Source: an uncultured Bacilli bacterium
GTDB taxonomy: Bacteria; Bacillota_I; Bacilli_A; RF39; UBA660
NCBI GenBank assembly: GCA_947627805.1
Contig: CANQXB010000021.1
Location: 1 to 11,816, forward strand
Direction: 5' to 3'
DNA length: 11,816 nucleotides
The position numbers and the translations under genes were made by a program. The notes under the pieces are model-generated. The model was not told where the DNA came from. It saw only the letters and a program-made list of their open reading frames with translations, and ran no database searches. Shown one piece after another: positions 1-7,750 of the stretch (its first letter is position 1; each line of letters starts with the position of its first letter).

Positions 1-6
1 AGGAAA

Positions 7-78
7 GATAAGCCGTGAGGCTTATCAAGGTGAAACGAAATAAATTTTAATTTATTGAGTTTTACTTTTGTTCAATAA
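7..78. other. Cluster of three inverted repeats in the leader of the first gene
   Basis: Three perfect inverted repeats lie in the first 78 bases. Positions 7-14 pair with 19-26 (GATAAGCC/GGCTTATC, 4-nt loop), 39-46 pair with 49-56 (AATAAATT/AATTTATT), and 52-58 pair with 72-78 (TTATTGA/TCAATAA). The second and third share positions 52-56 and so exclude each other, and the third ends just before the ribosome binding site of the gene at 94. No U-tract follows the GC-containing first hairpin, so it is not an obvious terminator. It may be a fragment of a regulatory leader or of an upstream RNA cut by the window edge. I recognise no known riboswitch class. Confidence 0.4.
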
Positions 79-93
79 GGTAGGTAATAATTA

Positions 94-1554
94 ATGATTC
101 AATTACAATTAAATTTTGAGAAAAATAAAATAGATATGGAAAAAATTAATTATTGGCAAGTAAGTGCAGATATTAATCCTAAAGTTAAAAATTATTTAAT
201 AGAGGAATTAAAAAAAGTTTATTTAAAAGATTATGATACTAATACTTTATATTGTTCTAATTGTTTACATAAATTAAATTCTTTGGGGATATGTGAAAAT
301 TGTCAAGAAAGTTTTGATATTAAAAATCGAAAAAATGAATGGCTTATAAATATAAAAAAGCCTCAAGAGATTTCTTATGGAAATAGTTATTTAGTTTTTG
401 ATACTCCAGATAAGGAAATTGTTTTATATGTCATTAATGTTGAGGTAAATTATACTAATCCTTTAACTACGTATCTTACTAAAACTATTTATTTTAAAAT
501 TGAAAGTTGTTTTCATATTTTAAAAGATAAATGTATTAATTTAATGACTAATAAGACTTATAAATATAAAGATATTGCGAATAAAATTGCCAAAGAAGAT
601 AATTTATATTATGTTAATATTGATAATTATTTTGATTACCATAATTATTGTAGCTATTTATATACTGATAATTTAGAGAATTTAAAAGATACTATTTATC
701 GTTATACTCATTTGTGGGAATCTGCATTTTATTTAAATCATAAGCCTATTCATCTTTTTAATGTTGTATATTTTCCTCTATATTATAAAGGTTTTGAATA
801 TTTAATGAAGCATAAATTTTATTCTTTAGCCTTTAATGATATTAGTTTAATCAAATATGATAGGGAAGAGAAGGTCTTATTAAATCCAAAAGGAGAATAT
901 TTAGATTTTATGATTAAAAATAACTTTGATTATAATGCCTTTTTAACTTTAAAAATATGTAAGATTAAAAATATGGAATTAATTAATTATATGAAAGATG
1001 CTCCTGAAGAACTGGATTATATACTCAAATTTAAGAAAATTAAAGTTTTAGAATTATGGGATTATTTAAAGTCTAATCATGTTAGTATCTTAGATTATAA
1101 TGATTATATCAAAATGGCTGAATATCTTGGTTATGATTTAAAAAATAAAAAGGTTCTTTATCCTGAAGATTTTTATATGGCTCATGATGAAGCAATCGAA
1201 AACAATAATCAAATAGTTAGTAAAAATTATAATAAAAAAATTAAGAAGTTAGCTAAATATTACGAAAAAAATAAATATGAAGATAAAAATTATGTGATTT
1301 ATCCGGCCTCAAGTGTGGAAGAAATGCTTAAAGAAGGGAAAGCTCAAAATAATTGTTTAAGAATGTATATTGAAGATTATGGAAAAAATAATTTACAAAT
1401 ATACTTTATGCGAAAGAAGAAAAATTTAAATAAATCTTTTGTAACGATTGAAGTTAAAAATAATAAAATTGTCCAAGCAAGACTTAAAAATAATCTTGAT
1501 GTACCCGATGATATTCAAAAAATATTAGATATCTGGACGAAAAAATTACAATAA
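94..1554 (+). CDS. PcfJ-like domain protein with N-terminal Cys4 zinc-ribbon
   Basis: The protein has 486 aa. The C-terminal part (about residues 350-486) has the features of the PcfJ-like family, named after a protein of conjugative plasmid pCF10: a YPEDF...AHD stretch near 356-365, then P404, EG at 414-415, NC at 420-421, an R440 preceded by a hydrophobic strand, TIE at 451-453, Q461 and a terminal Trp-containing helix. The N-terminal part has CxxC pairs at C54/C57 and C67/C70, a probable structural zinc site. There is no signal peptide or membrane helix. The middle is Tyr/Asn/Lys-rich and helical. The start has an upstream AAGGTAGG ribosome binding site. The molecular function of the family is not established, and no conjugation genes are visible here. 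After the stop, an AT-only hairpin (1561-1582) is a weak candidate transcription end. Confidence 0.75.
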   Translation: MIQLQLNFEKNKIDMEKINYWQVSADINPKVKNYLIEELKKVYLKDYDTNTLYCSNCLHKLNSLGICENCQESFDIKNRKNEWLINIKKPQEISYGNSYLVFDTPDKEIVLYVINVEVNYTNPLTTYLTKTIYFKIESCFHILKDKCINLMTNKTYKYKDIANKIAKEDNLYYVNIDNYFDYHNYCSYLYTDNLENLKDTIYRYTHLWESAFYLNHKPIHLFNVVYFPLYYKGFEYLMKHKFYSLAFNDISLIKYDREEKVLLNPKGEYLDFMIKNNFDYNAFLTLKICKIKNMELINYMKDAPEELDYILKFKKIKVLELWDYLKSNHVSILDYNDYIKMAEYLGYDLKNKKVLYPEDFYMAHDEAIENNNQIVSKNYNKKIKKLAKYYEKNKYEDKNYVIYPASSVEEMLKEGKAQNNCLRMYIEDYGKNNLQIYFMRKKKNLNKSFVTIEVKNNKIVQARLKNNLDVPDDIQKILDIWTKKLQ

Positions 1555-1608
1555 AAAATCAAATATATGATAGAATATATTTAGAATAATTAAAAAGAAA
1601 AGCTTTTA

Positions 1609-1636
1609 TTGAATATTTAGATAAATATAGTATAAT
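1609..1636 (+). promoter_or_regulatory. Sigma-A-type promoter of the histidine phosphatase gene
   Basis: A TTGAAT -35 box (1609-1614) and a perfect TATAAT -10 box (1631-1636) are separated by 16 nt. The inferred start site near 1643 gives a leader of about 16 nt that begins at the ribosome binding site. Confidence 0.65.
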
Positions 1637-1658
1637 ACATAAAAGGACGTGATTACGC

Positions 1659-2318
1659 ATGAAAATATTTTTAATAAGACATGGAGAATCGATGCAAAAC
1701 ACCAAAGAAAATTATCAAATAGGCCTTCCCGACCATCAAGTTTATTTATCAGATAAAGGTAAAATGGAAGCTAAAGAGGCAGGAATATTTTTAAAAAAAT
1801 ATTTAGAAGAAAATAATATTGATATAGATAATGCTACTTTGTGGGTTAGTCCTTATGAAAGAACAAGAGAAACAGCTAGAATTATTAATGAAGAAATAAA
1901 AATTAATAATATCAAAGAAGATATTACTTTAATTGAGCAAAGATATGGTTTATTTAGTGATAAAGAAATAAGTTTAATTAAAGAAATGTATCCTGAAGAA
2001 TTTAAATTTTATGATAATTATTGGCAAAATAATGGTAAATTTTATGCGAAGATGCCTCAAGGAGAAAGTCCGATGGATGTGGCTTTAAGAACTAAACTAT
2101 TTTTAGATACCATTTTTAGAGATAATAATGACCCTTTATTTGTGGTATCGCATGGTGCAACAATAAAGACTATTATTATGAATTTTTTCCATTTTTCTCC
2201 TGAGTGGTATAATAATGAGCCTAATATGGCCAATTGTGCCATTAGACTTATTGATAGGGAAAATATGATAAAAGGTGAATATATTTATAAAGAACCAAAA
2301 AGAAGTTTAAAAAAATAA
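1659..2318 (+). CDS. Histidine phosphatase family protein (phosphoglycerate mutase-like)
   Basis: The 219-aa soluble protein has the hallmarks of the histidine phosphatase superfamily. The N-terminal RHGE motif gives R7 and the phospho-accepting H8. An SPYERTRETA block (64-73) carries the second phosphate-binding Arg (R68). PQGES at 133-137 and R144 match the family's later conserved block, and SHG at 164-166 holds the second catalytic His, H165. These residues are what the family needs to remove phosphate through a phosphohistidine intermediate. The substrate cannot be read from the sequence; members act on sugar phosphates, nucleotides, cofactors or proteins. The length is normal. The ribosome binding site AAAAGGA precedes the ATG, with a near-consensus promoter just upstream. 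The unknown gene at 2362 follows after a 43-nt gap with no clear terminator, so the two may be cotranscribed. Confidence 0.88.
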   Translation: MKIFLIRHGESMQNTKENYQIGLPDHQVYLSDKGKMEAKEAGIFLKKYLEENNIDIDNATLWVSPYERTRETARIINEEIKINNIKEDITLIEQRYGLFSDKEISLIKEMYPEEFKFYDNYWQNNGKFYAKMPQGESPMDVALRTKLFLDTIFRDNNDPLFVVSHGATIKTIIMNFFHFSPEWYNNEPNMANCAIRLIDRENMIKGEYIYKEPKRSLKK

Positions 2319-2361
2319 TTTAAAATTCTAGAAGGTTAATAATAGAAATTGAGGTGGTAAT

Positions 2362-3285
2362 ATGCAATTAAAATGGAAATTTCAAATCTATAAAACTAAT
2401 CGAAGATATCGTAAATTAAATAAATGTAATTTACCATTTGGATTTTATAATAAAAGGAAAGAAAAATATGAATGGGTTAGCTATCTAAGACGTTTTGATA
2501 ATACCAGTGGGTATGAAAATAACACTTTATTAATGGATGCTTTAGAAAATATTTGTAAAGTTGGTTTAACTTACCATTATACTATTAATAAAGATAAAAA
2601 TAGGGAAAATTATCAAAGCCATTCTCACAATTTTGATAGTGTATTAAGTGAGCTCTATAATTACCCAGAGTCATTTTGTATTCCAAAAGAATATAAAGAT
2701 AATTATAGTAAGCAAGAGTTAAATTTTATTGAGGAAATGCAAAAATATTTATTATTTATTGGCTTAAAAGATTGGAAAAATTCCGAAAGATTTAATTTAG
2801 TTGTTGAAAAATTAGAAAAAATATTCTCTAAAGAAAAAATATTTTTAAAAGATAAAATAAAAATAGCTTATTTGGATAAAAAAGCACAAAAAATAAATTA
2901 TAGTGATAAATTAATTAGATGTCATAATGAAAGACAAGCAAAATATCAAAATTATAGTCATTTAATTATGACTAAAGAAAAAATAGAAGATATTTTAGAA
3001 AATCGCCAAAATTTTTTAATTTATTATTTGCCTTTTTTAAATAATGATAAAAATTATTCAACAATTAAAAATAAATATTTACTTAAAGATGAAGATTATA
3101 ATATTTTAGGTAGTATAGAAGTAATAGATAATAAAATAATTAAATTTAAAGATTTTGAGAAAACTATTGGAAAAAGTATGAAAAATTTTTCAAATTATAA
3201 AAAAGATTTAAAAAAATTGTATAAAGATTTTAATGAAGATAATTTAATTATTTACGAAAAAATAAAAGTATTAGAAAAATTTTAA
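2362..3285 (+). CDS. Hypothetical basic, Lys/Asn/Tyr-rich protein
   Basis: I do not recognise this 307-aa protein. It has no signal peptide or convincing membrane helix and is strongly basic, with many Lys, Asn and Tyr residues. It appears largely alpha-helical, with charged helices in the middle (about 125-175) and C-terminal parts. The N-terminal 60 residues are rich in Arg, Lys and aromatic residues, which could suit nucleic-acid or membrane-surface contact, but no motif proves that. The start is well supported by a GAGGTGG ribosome binding site a few bases before the ATG. It lies 43 nt after the histidine phosphatase gene and may share its transcript. Composition is like its neighbours, so nothing suggests recent transfer. 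Confidence 0.65.
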   Translation: MQLKWKFQIYKTNRRYRKLNKCNLPFGFYNKRKEKYEWVSYLRRFDNTSGYENNTLLMDALENICKVGLTYHYTINKDKNRENYQSHSHNFDSVLSELYNYPESFCIPKEYKDNYSKQELNFIEEMQKYLLFIGLKDWKNSERFNLVVEKLEKIFSKEKIFLKDKIKIAYLDKKAQKINYSDKLIRCHNERQAKYQNYSHLIMTKEKIEDILENRQNFLIYYLPFLNNDKNYSTIKNKYLLKDEDYNILGSIEVIDNKIIKFKDFEKTIGKSMKNFSNYKKDLKKLYKDFNEDNLIIYEKIKVLEKF

Positions 3286-3309
3286 ATTAAGAGAGATTTA
3301 ATTTGTTTT
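3284..3309 (+). terminator. Weak AT-only hairpin after the hypothetical gene
   Basis: AAATTAA (3284-3290) and TTAATTT (3298-3304) form a 7-bp stem with a 7-nt loop, followed by GTTTT. There are no GC pairs in the stem, so termination would be inefficient. A new promoter follows at 3331, which supports a transcript boundary nearby. Confidence 0.3.
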
Positions 3310-3330
3310 ATTAAAGAACTTAAAAAGAAG

Positions 3331-3359
3331 TTTAAAAAAAGAGAAATATATTTTATAAT
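3331..3359 (+). promoter_or_regulatory. Promoter of the superoxide reductase gene
   Basis: A perfect TATAAT (3354-3359) has a 4/6 -35 match, TTTAAA (3331-3336), at 17-nt spacing. The inferred start site near 3366 is the first base of the AGAGGTG ribosome binding site, giving a leader of about 13 nt. Confidence 0.5.
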
Positions 3360-3378
3360 ATTGGTAAGAGGTGTAATT

Positions 3379-3750
3379 ATGAGAGAATTAAAATTAAAAA
3401 AATGTGAAAGCTGCGGCGCAATTATTAAAGTAATAAAAGATTGTCATTGTCCTTGTAATTTTGTTTGTTGCGATGAAAAAATGACTGATATTATTCCTAA
3501 TACTGTGGAGGCTTCCTTAGAAAAACATATTCCAACCTATGAAGTAGAAGACGATAATCTAAAAGTTAAAGTTGCTCATGTAATGGAAGAAGCTCATTAT
3601 ATTGAATGGATTAGTTTAGTAACAGACGATGAAGAATATATTAAATATTTTAATCCAGGTGATACACCAGAAGTTATATTTCCTAATAAAAAAGGCATTT
3701 TATATGCTTATTGCAACAATCATGAATTATGGAGTCAAGAAGTTAAATAA
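3379..3750 (+). CDS. dfx: Desulfoferrodoxin / superoxide reductase (class I, two-iron)
   Basis: The 123-aa cytoplasmic protein reduces superoxide to hydrogen peroxide without releasing oxygen, a defence typical of anaerobes. Both iron centres are visible. The N-terminal desulforedoxin-like site has C9, C12 and the C30-C31 pair. The catalytic centre has H50 (in EKH, with the functional E48 and K49), H67, H73, and the C112/H115 pair in YCNNH. IEWI and PGDTPE are also family-typical. Three extra cysteines (C22, C24, C26) precede the CC pair. Reading could extend upstream to a TTG at 3361, but the AGAGGTG ribosome binding site (3366-3372) lies inside that extension and is spaced for the ATG at 3379. 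The gene has its own promoter; the PH-like gene follows after 17 nt and is probably cotranscribed. Confidence 0.92.
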   Translation: MRELKLKKCESCGAIIKVIKDCHCPCNFVCCDEKMTDIIPNTVEASLEKHIPTYEVEDDNLKVKVAHVMEEAHYIEWISLVTDDEEYIKYFNPGDTPEVIFPNKKGILYAYCNNHELWSQEVK

Positions 3751-3767
3751 TAAAGTAGGTGAATTTT

Positions 3768-4211
3768 ATGGGTAAAGTTTATGATAAAGTATTAGAATTT
3801 AAAAAGAAATATCCGGGAGGTATTTTTTGGAGATGTCAAAGTCATGCCAAAGTAATTGAAGATTATTTAAATCCCGATGAAGAAGTATTATATGCCTTTA
3901 TTGCCCAAAAAAATGAAAAATTTACCGAATGGTTTAATACTTTTGTTATTGTTCTTACTAATAAAAGATTACTTTTAGGTCATAAAAGAATTGTCTGGGG
4001 TAGTTTTCTTTACTCGATAACTCCTGATTTATATAATGATATGGAAATTTATAAAGGCCTTATATGGGGTAAAGTTACGATTGATACTGTTAAAGAAGTC
4101 GTCGTTTTAAGTAATATATCTAAAAATGCTTTAGATGAAATTGAAACAACGGTATCAGAATTTATGATGAAAGCGAAAAAAGAATATGGTGAAAAAAAGG
4201 AAGAAAATTAA
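3768..4211 (+). CDS. Bacterial PH-like domain protein
   Basis: The 147-aa protein has a central segment, about residues 35-115, with the pattern of bacterial pleckstrin-homology-like domains: EEVLYAFIAQK, then FVIVLTNKRLLLG, in which the TNKR(I/L)LL strand is the usual signature, followed by a WGKVTIDTVKEVVV strand pair. It ends in a charged helix (about 118-147). There is no signal peptide or transmembrane helix, so it is probably cytoplasmic or membrane-peripheral. The family has no single known function. A GTG at 3759 could extend it by three codons, but that GTG overlaps the AGTAGGTG ribosome binding site, which is placed correctly for the ATG at 3768. Its end overlaps the start of the next gene by 26 nt, suggesting translational coupling. 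Confidence 0.68.
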   Translation: MGKVYDKVLEFKKKYPGGIFWRCQSHAKVIEDYLNPDEEVLYAFIAQKNEKFTEWFNTFVIVLTNKRLLLGHKRIVWGSFLYSITPDLYNDMEIYKGLIWGKVTIDTVKEVVVLSNISKNALDEIETTVSEFMMKAKKEYGEKKEEN

Positions 4212-5280
4212 ATTATATTTATTTATAACTTTTTTAACTATTTTCTTTATCGTTTTTTTATATTTAATTTCGAAACCTTATAGTTATACTAAAACCTATA
4301 AAGTTAATAAATATGAAGTTCAAGAAAGTTATGATAAGAAAAAAGGTTATTATACTTTTTTAATCAAAGATAAAAATATAACTTATGCTTATTTAATTAA
4401 GAATAAATATACCCGTAAAAGAGAATTAATTGATAATATTGAAGAATATCAAAATGAGGAAGAAACATGTATAATTCCGAGTAGCAAGTTAATATTTAAT
4501 CCTCTTTGTAGTAAAGATGGTAATGTTTATGCTTATAATTTAAGTAATCTTAAAATAGAAAATTTAAAAGAAGAAAAAATAAAAAGTTTGAATAAAAAAT
4601 ATGAAAATATTGATATTAATTATTTAAATAATAAAAATTATGCTTTATTTAATTATCGGGGTTTTATTTATTTAAATAATAATCAAAAAAATATTCTAAA
4701 TTTATTTAATAATGACTTATATAATATAGATTTATTATATCAAATGGCGGAATATTTAATTATTCCTAATTATAATGAAAAATATTATTTTTCAACTATT
4801 TATGTAATTGATTTAAAAACAGGTACTAAAGAAGAAATCAAATTAGATACTAAAATAGCATTTGATAGCCTTTTTTTAGGAGATTATAAAAATAAAATTT
4901 ATTTACTAGATAAGAAAGAAGAAAAAGAATATCGTCTTGATTTAAAAAAGAAAAAATTAGAAGAAATAGATTATTTAATATTAGAAAATAATAAATTAGT
5001 TAAAAAAGATTATAAAGAAATAGTTAATAAGAATTTAAACTTTATAAATAAAGATTATCCTGAATATATTATAAAAGATGATAATTTATATAAAGTTATT
5101 GCAAATAATTTAATTAAGTTGTCTTCTTCTAAAGTAACAAAAATTATTAAAGTAGAAGATGATAAAATTTATTACTTACAAGAAAATAATTTAATGATGC
5201 ATGATGGCCTAAAAGAAATCTTACTTTTAAGTAATTTTGAATGGAACTTTAATAATAGTAATATGATCTTTATTTATTAA
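4186..5280 (+). CDS. Membrane-anchored extracytoplasmic protein of unknown function
   Basis: The 364-aa protein starts with a very basic stretch, MVKKRKKIK, followed by one strongly hydrophobic helix at about residues 10-29, with no clear signal peptidase site. It is most likely a type II anchored protein with about 330 residues outside the membrane. The outer part alternates short beta-strand-like segments with charged turns (for example IYLLDKKEEKEYRLDLKKKK and KIYYLQENNLMMHDG), reminiscent of repeat or propeller-type folds, but no family is recognisable. The first ATG overlaps the preceding gene by 26 nt and lacks a strong ribosome binding site; GTG at 4189 is an alternative. The overlap argues for coupling with the PH-like gene. 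The stop is 47 nt before the LysM gene. Confidence 0.65.
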   Translation: MVKKRKKIKLYLFITFLTIFFIVFLYLISKPYSYTKTYKVNKYEVQESYDKKKGYYTFLIKDKNITYAYLIKNKYTRKRELIDNIEEYQNEEETCIIPSSKLIFNPLCSKDGNVYAYNLSNLKIENLKEEKIKSLNKKYENIDINYLNNKNYALFNYRGFIYLNNNQKNILNLFNNDLYNIDLLYQMAEYLIIPNYNEKYYFSTIYVIDLKTGTKEEIKLDTKIAFDSLFLGDYKNKIYLLDKKEEKEYRLDLKKKKLEEIDYLILENNKLVKKDYKEIVNKNLNFINKDYPEYIIKDDNLYKVIANNLIKLSSSKVTKIIKVEDDKIYYLQENNLMMHDGLKEILLLSNFEWNFNNSNMIFIY

Positions 5281-5327
5281 ATAACATAAATAAATATTTA
5301 ACATACTTTATATTAGAGGTGTTAAAA

Positions 5328-5777
5328 TTGTTTGAGAGTTATCGCTTAAAAAAAGGGGAAGACATTTATAGTGTAGCTAAAAAATTTGATACAAGTGTTA
5401 AAGTTTTACAAGATTTAAATAATATTTATTATGAAGATGAGCTAAGAGAAGATATGGAATTAATTGTTCCAGTTAATAGTAAAGATTATTTTAACTATTA
5501 TACTGTTGAACAAGGAGATAGTTTATATGGTATAGGAAGAAAATATAATATTAATCCAGAGTTACTTGCCAGTCTTAATGGTTTAAATATGGAAGATTAT
5601 ATTTATCCTAATGAACAAATATTGATTCCTAAAAATGGGTATGCTTATTATATAACAGCGGAAGGAGATACCTTAGAAGAAGTTGTTAAAACTTTTAATA
5701 CCAATATAAATAAATTTTTAGAGGAAAATAAGACAATTTATTTAATGCAAGGACAATTACTTGTTAATAAGAAGTAA
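5328..5777 (+). CDS. Three-LysM domain protein (TTG start)
   Basis: The 149-aa protein consists of three consecutive LysM-type modules: residues about 5-48 (KKGEDIYSVAKKF...LNN...LIVP), 57-101 (YTVEQGDSLYGIGRKY...LNGL...ILIP) and 107-149 (YITAEGDTLEEVVKTF...GQLLV). The middle one is the best match; the third is degenerate at its end. LysM modules bind N-acetylglucosamine-containing glycans such as peptidoglycan. No signal peptide or membrane helix is present, so export is unexplained and a cytoplasmic or spore-type role is possible. The start is inferred as TTG at 5328 because the AGAGGTG ribosome binding site (5315-5321) sits 6 nt before it and overlaps the alternative GTG at 5319. A TATATT (5309-5314) lacks a good -35 box, so it may be read from the upstream gene. 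Confidence 0.8.
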   Translation: MFESYRLKKGEDIYSVAKKFDTSVKVLQDLNNIYYEDELREDMELIVPVNSKDYFNYYTVEQGDSLYGIGRKYNINPELLASLNGLNMEDYIYPNEQILIPKNGYAYYITAEGDTLEEVVKTFNTNINKFLEENKTIYLMQGQLLVNKK

Positions 5778-5808
5778 ACTAGATAATAAATATATCTAGT
5801 TTATTTTT
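5776..5808 (+). terminator. Rho-independent terminator after the LysM gene
   Basis: A perfect 10-bp stem (AAACTAGATA at 5776-5785, TATCTAGTTT at 5793-5802) with a 7-nt loop is followed by ATTTTTA. It overlaps the TAA stop of the LysM gene and ends the plus-strand transcript before the next promoter. Confidence 0.8.
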
Positions 5809-5815
5809 AAGTTAA

Positions 5816-5844
5816 TTTACTTTTTTTCTAAGTTTTGGTATTAT
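5816..5844 (+). promoter_or_regulatory. Promoter of the five-helix membrane protein gene
   Basis: TTTACT (5816-5821) and TATTAT (5839-5844) are spaced by 17 nt. TATATT at 5845-5850 is an alternative -10. The ribosome binding site (AGTAGGGGA) follows within about 10 nt. Confidence 0.45.
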
Positions 5845-5865
5845 TATATTAGTAGGGGATTAGAT

Positions 5866-7473
5866 ATGATACTAAGAAGACCATATGCATTTTTAATTAA
5901 ACATTTTAGATTAATTAATTTCATATTAGCTATTATTGGAAGTTTTTTAACTTATAAAACTTATCAAATAGCGCATTTTTTTGTGGATTATATAAATAAT
6001 GGTTATTCTGGTTCTTTTTATAAAGATTATTATTTAAATTATATATCTTTATCCTTTTATGTAGCTTTAATATTAATTGTTATAGGCCTGGGAGCGTTAT
6101 GTTTACTTTTTCTTTATAAAAAGAAAAATAATAAAGTTTATGTTATAGCAATTATTTTTTACATTTTAAGCTTTGCTTTACTTTCTTTAGTTAAAGGCTT
6201 AATGATAACTATGGAAACAACTGTTATCACTGCTGAAGCATCGCGAGCGTATCGAGATATAGCTTTAATTTTAATGCTGCCACAGGTAACTTTTATTATC
6301 TTTTTCTTGATGTATGGTTTTGGTTTTAACTTTAGCAAATTTAATTTTCAACAAGATTTAAAAGATTTACAAATAAGTGAAGAAGATAGTGAAGAAGTTG
6401 AAATTACCCTTAAAAAAGATAATGTTAAATTATATCGAAATATTAGAAGATTCTTTAGAGAGTTCATCTATTATATTAAAGAAAATCGTTTTGTATTTGT
6501 TTTAATTTGTATTGCCGTGGCCGGATTACTTGGTTATATAATCTATAAAGCTTTACCAAATATTGTTGATAGAACTTATATTCAAGGAGAAACATTTGAT
6601 TATTTAAATGTTAGTTATCGGATTGAAGATAGTATTATAACTAATTTAGATTATAAAGGAGATACTATTAAAAATGGTAAATATTATTTAGTAATTAGAT
6701 TATATGCTAAAAATAATACTACCCAAATACAAAGTTTAAATTATAATAATTTCCGTTTAGAAATTGATGATGAATATTATTATCCAGTATCTGATAAAGG
6801 CGATAATTTTATTGATTATGCAAGAAATTTCTTTGGTAGTGATATTAAAGGAGAAACTGAGAATACTTTTTCTTTAGTTTATGAATTAAACCAAAAAGAA
6901 GTTAAAAAGACTTATCGAATTAAAATTAGTAATGGCGCTACATTAGTAGATAAAATATTTATTGGTAAGTATAATTATGTAACCATAACACCAATTATTG
7001 TTGATAAACTAAGTAGTGAAGGAGAATTTTCAGTTAATAAAGAAGTAGCTTTTTATAATTCTAATTTAAGAGATACTAAATTTACAATAACCGATTATAC
7101 AATATCTAATCGTTATACTTATAAATATAATAGTTGTGTTAGAAGTGATATGTGTAAAGAATATATAAATATGATTAATGTTGGTTTTAATACTAGTGAG
7201 AAAACATTATTAATAATGGGTTATGATTATCAAATAGATAAAAATATTCCTTTTTATAGTTTTTCATCCGATGTTTCCACTTTTGCTAATACTTTCTTTA
7301 AAATAAAGTATGAATATAAAGGGGAAGAGTATCTTGAAAATGTTAAAAATGTTACTCCAAGTAGTGATAAATCTAAACTTGTTTTAGAAGTTAATAGTAA
7401 ATTAAAAGAAGCTAACCATTTCTGGCTAGTTATAAGAATTCGAAATAAAGAATATTTAATAAAATTTAAATAA
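5866..7473 (+). CDS. Polytopic membrane protein with large C-terminal extracytoplasmic domain
   Basis: The 535-aa protein has five predicted membrane helices at about residues 17-37, 60-84, 91-113, 131-155 and 208-230. An acidic cytoplasmic linker (about 160-185, with EEDSEEVE) and an Arg-rich juxtamembrane helix precede the last one. With five helices and the N terminus inside, the remaining 300 residues face outward. Residues about 236-340 (YLNVSYRIEDS...GKYYLVIRLYAKNNTTQIQS...IDDEYYYPVSD) resemble immunoglobulin-like secreted domains of the DUF4352/telokin-like type; the rest is beta-rich and unrecognised. A C426/C432 pair (SCVRSDMCK) may form a disulfide. The start has a strong AGGGGA ribosome binding site. 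It has its own promoter, is bounded upstream by a terminator, and is transcribed toward the small minus-strand gene at 7475. Confidence 0.7.
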   Translation: MILRRPYAFLIKHFRLINFILAIIGSFLTYKTYQIAHFFVDYINNGYSGSFYKDYYLNYISLSFYVALILIVIGLGALCLLFLYKKKNNKVYVIAIIFYILSFALLSLVKGLMITMETTVITAEASRAYRDIALILMLPQVTFIIFFLMYGFGFNFSKFNFQQDLKDLQISEEDSEEVEITLKKDNVKLYRNIRRFFREFIYYIKENRFVFVLICIAVAGLLGYIIYKALPNIVDRTYIQGETFDYLNVSYRIEDSIITNLDYKGDTIKNGKYYLVIRLYAKNNTTQIQSLNYNNFRLEIDDEYYYPVSDKGDNFIDYARNFFGSDIKGETENTFSLVYELNQKEVKKTYRIKISNGATLVDKIFIGKYNYVTITPIIVDKLSSEGEFSVNKEVAFYNSNLRDTKFTITDYTISNRYTYKYNSCVRSDMCKEYINMINVGFNTSEKTLLIMGYDYQIDKNIPFYSFSSDVSTFANTFFKIKYEYKGEEYLENVKNVTPSSDKSKLVLEVNSKLKEANHFWLVIRIRNKEYLIKFK

Positions 7474-7474
7474 T

Positions 7475-7645
7475 TTATTTTAAAAGTAAGATATATAATT
7501 TTCTTAATAAGTTATTATATCTTTCTTTTTCTTTGTGAAGAAATTTAAAAGGCAATAACAAAGATAGAGTATCTAATTTTTGATACCTTTTTTCTATTGG
7601 TTTTATTATTTCTTTATAAAATTTGTATTTGTCTTTCTTTTTCAT
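7475..7645 (-). CDS. Small basic protein of 56 aa, unknown
   Basis: This minus-strand reading frame fills most of the 290-bp gap between two larger genes. The peptide begins MKKKDKYKFYKEIIKP and ends in NLLRKLYILLLK. It is basic, rich in Lys, Tyr and Leu, and could form one amphipathic helix flanked by charged segments; I recognise no family. Support comes mainly from its promoter (7655-7683), which has a perfect extended -10. The inferred start site is only about 3 nt before the ATG, so the mRNA would be leaderless or nearly so; the AGG touching the ATG is too close to act as a ribosome binding site. It converges with the membrane protein gene, whose stop is 2 nt from its own stop. Confidence 0.5.
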   Translation of the reverse strand: MKKKDKYKFYKEIIKPIEKRYQKLDTLSLLLPFKFLHKEKERYNNLLRKLYILLLK

Positions 7646-7654
7646 CCTAAATAC

Positions 7655-7683
7655 ATTATATCAAAGCAGGACATATTAGTCAC
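7655..7683 (-). promoter_or_regulatory. Extended -10 promoter, minus strand
   Basis: Read on the minus strand, GTGACT (7683-7678) is followed after exactly 17 nt by TATAAT (7660-7655), with a TGA triplet directly before it that makes an extended -10. It would drive the 56-aa gene. Confidence 0.55.
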
Positions 7684-7750
7684 TAGTTAAATTTATAATT
7701 TTTAAAAAATAAATTAATTTATAGAACTTATAAATAATTTTTTAATATTG

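Noticed and set aside
1..93. T-box or other known riboswitch at the window start
   Set aside because: AAGGTGAAACG only loosely resembles the T-box GGTGG(N)ACCGCG region, no terminator/antiterminator pair is visible, and the downstream gene is not a typical target.
2057..2242. 61-codon minus-strand frame inside the histidine phosphatase gene
   Set aside because: It lies wholly antisense to a well-supported gene, has no ribosome binding site or family features, and its composition is that of a shadow frame.
3361..3378. TTG-started six-codon extension of the superoxide reductase
   Set aside because: The extension contains the ribosome binding site and would need a transcript starting before it; the ATG at 3379 fits the family length.
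5319..5327. GTG start for the LysM protein
   Set aside because: The GTG is part of the AGAGGTG ribosome binding site; the TTG at 5328 has correct spacing.
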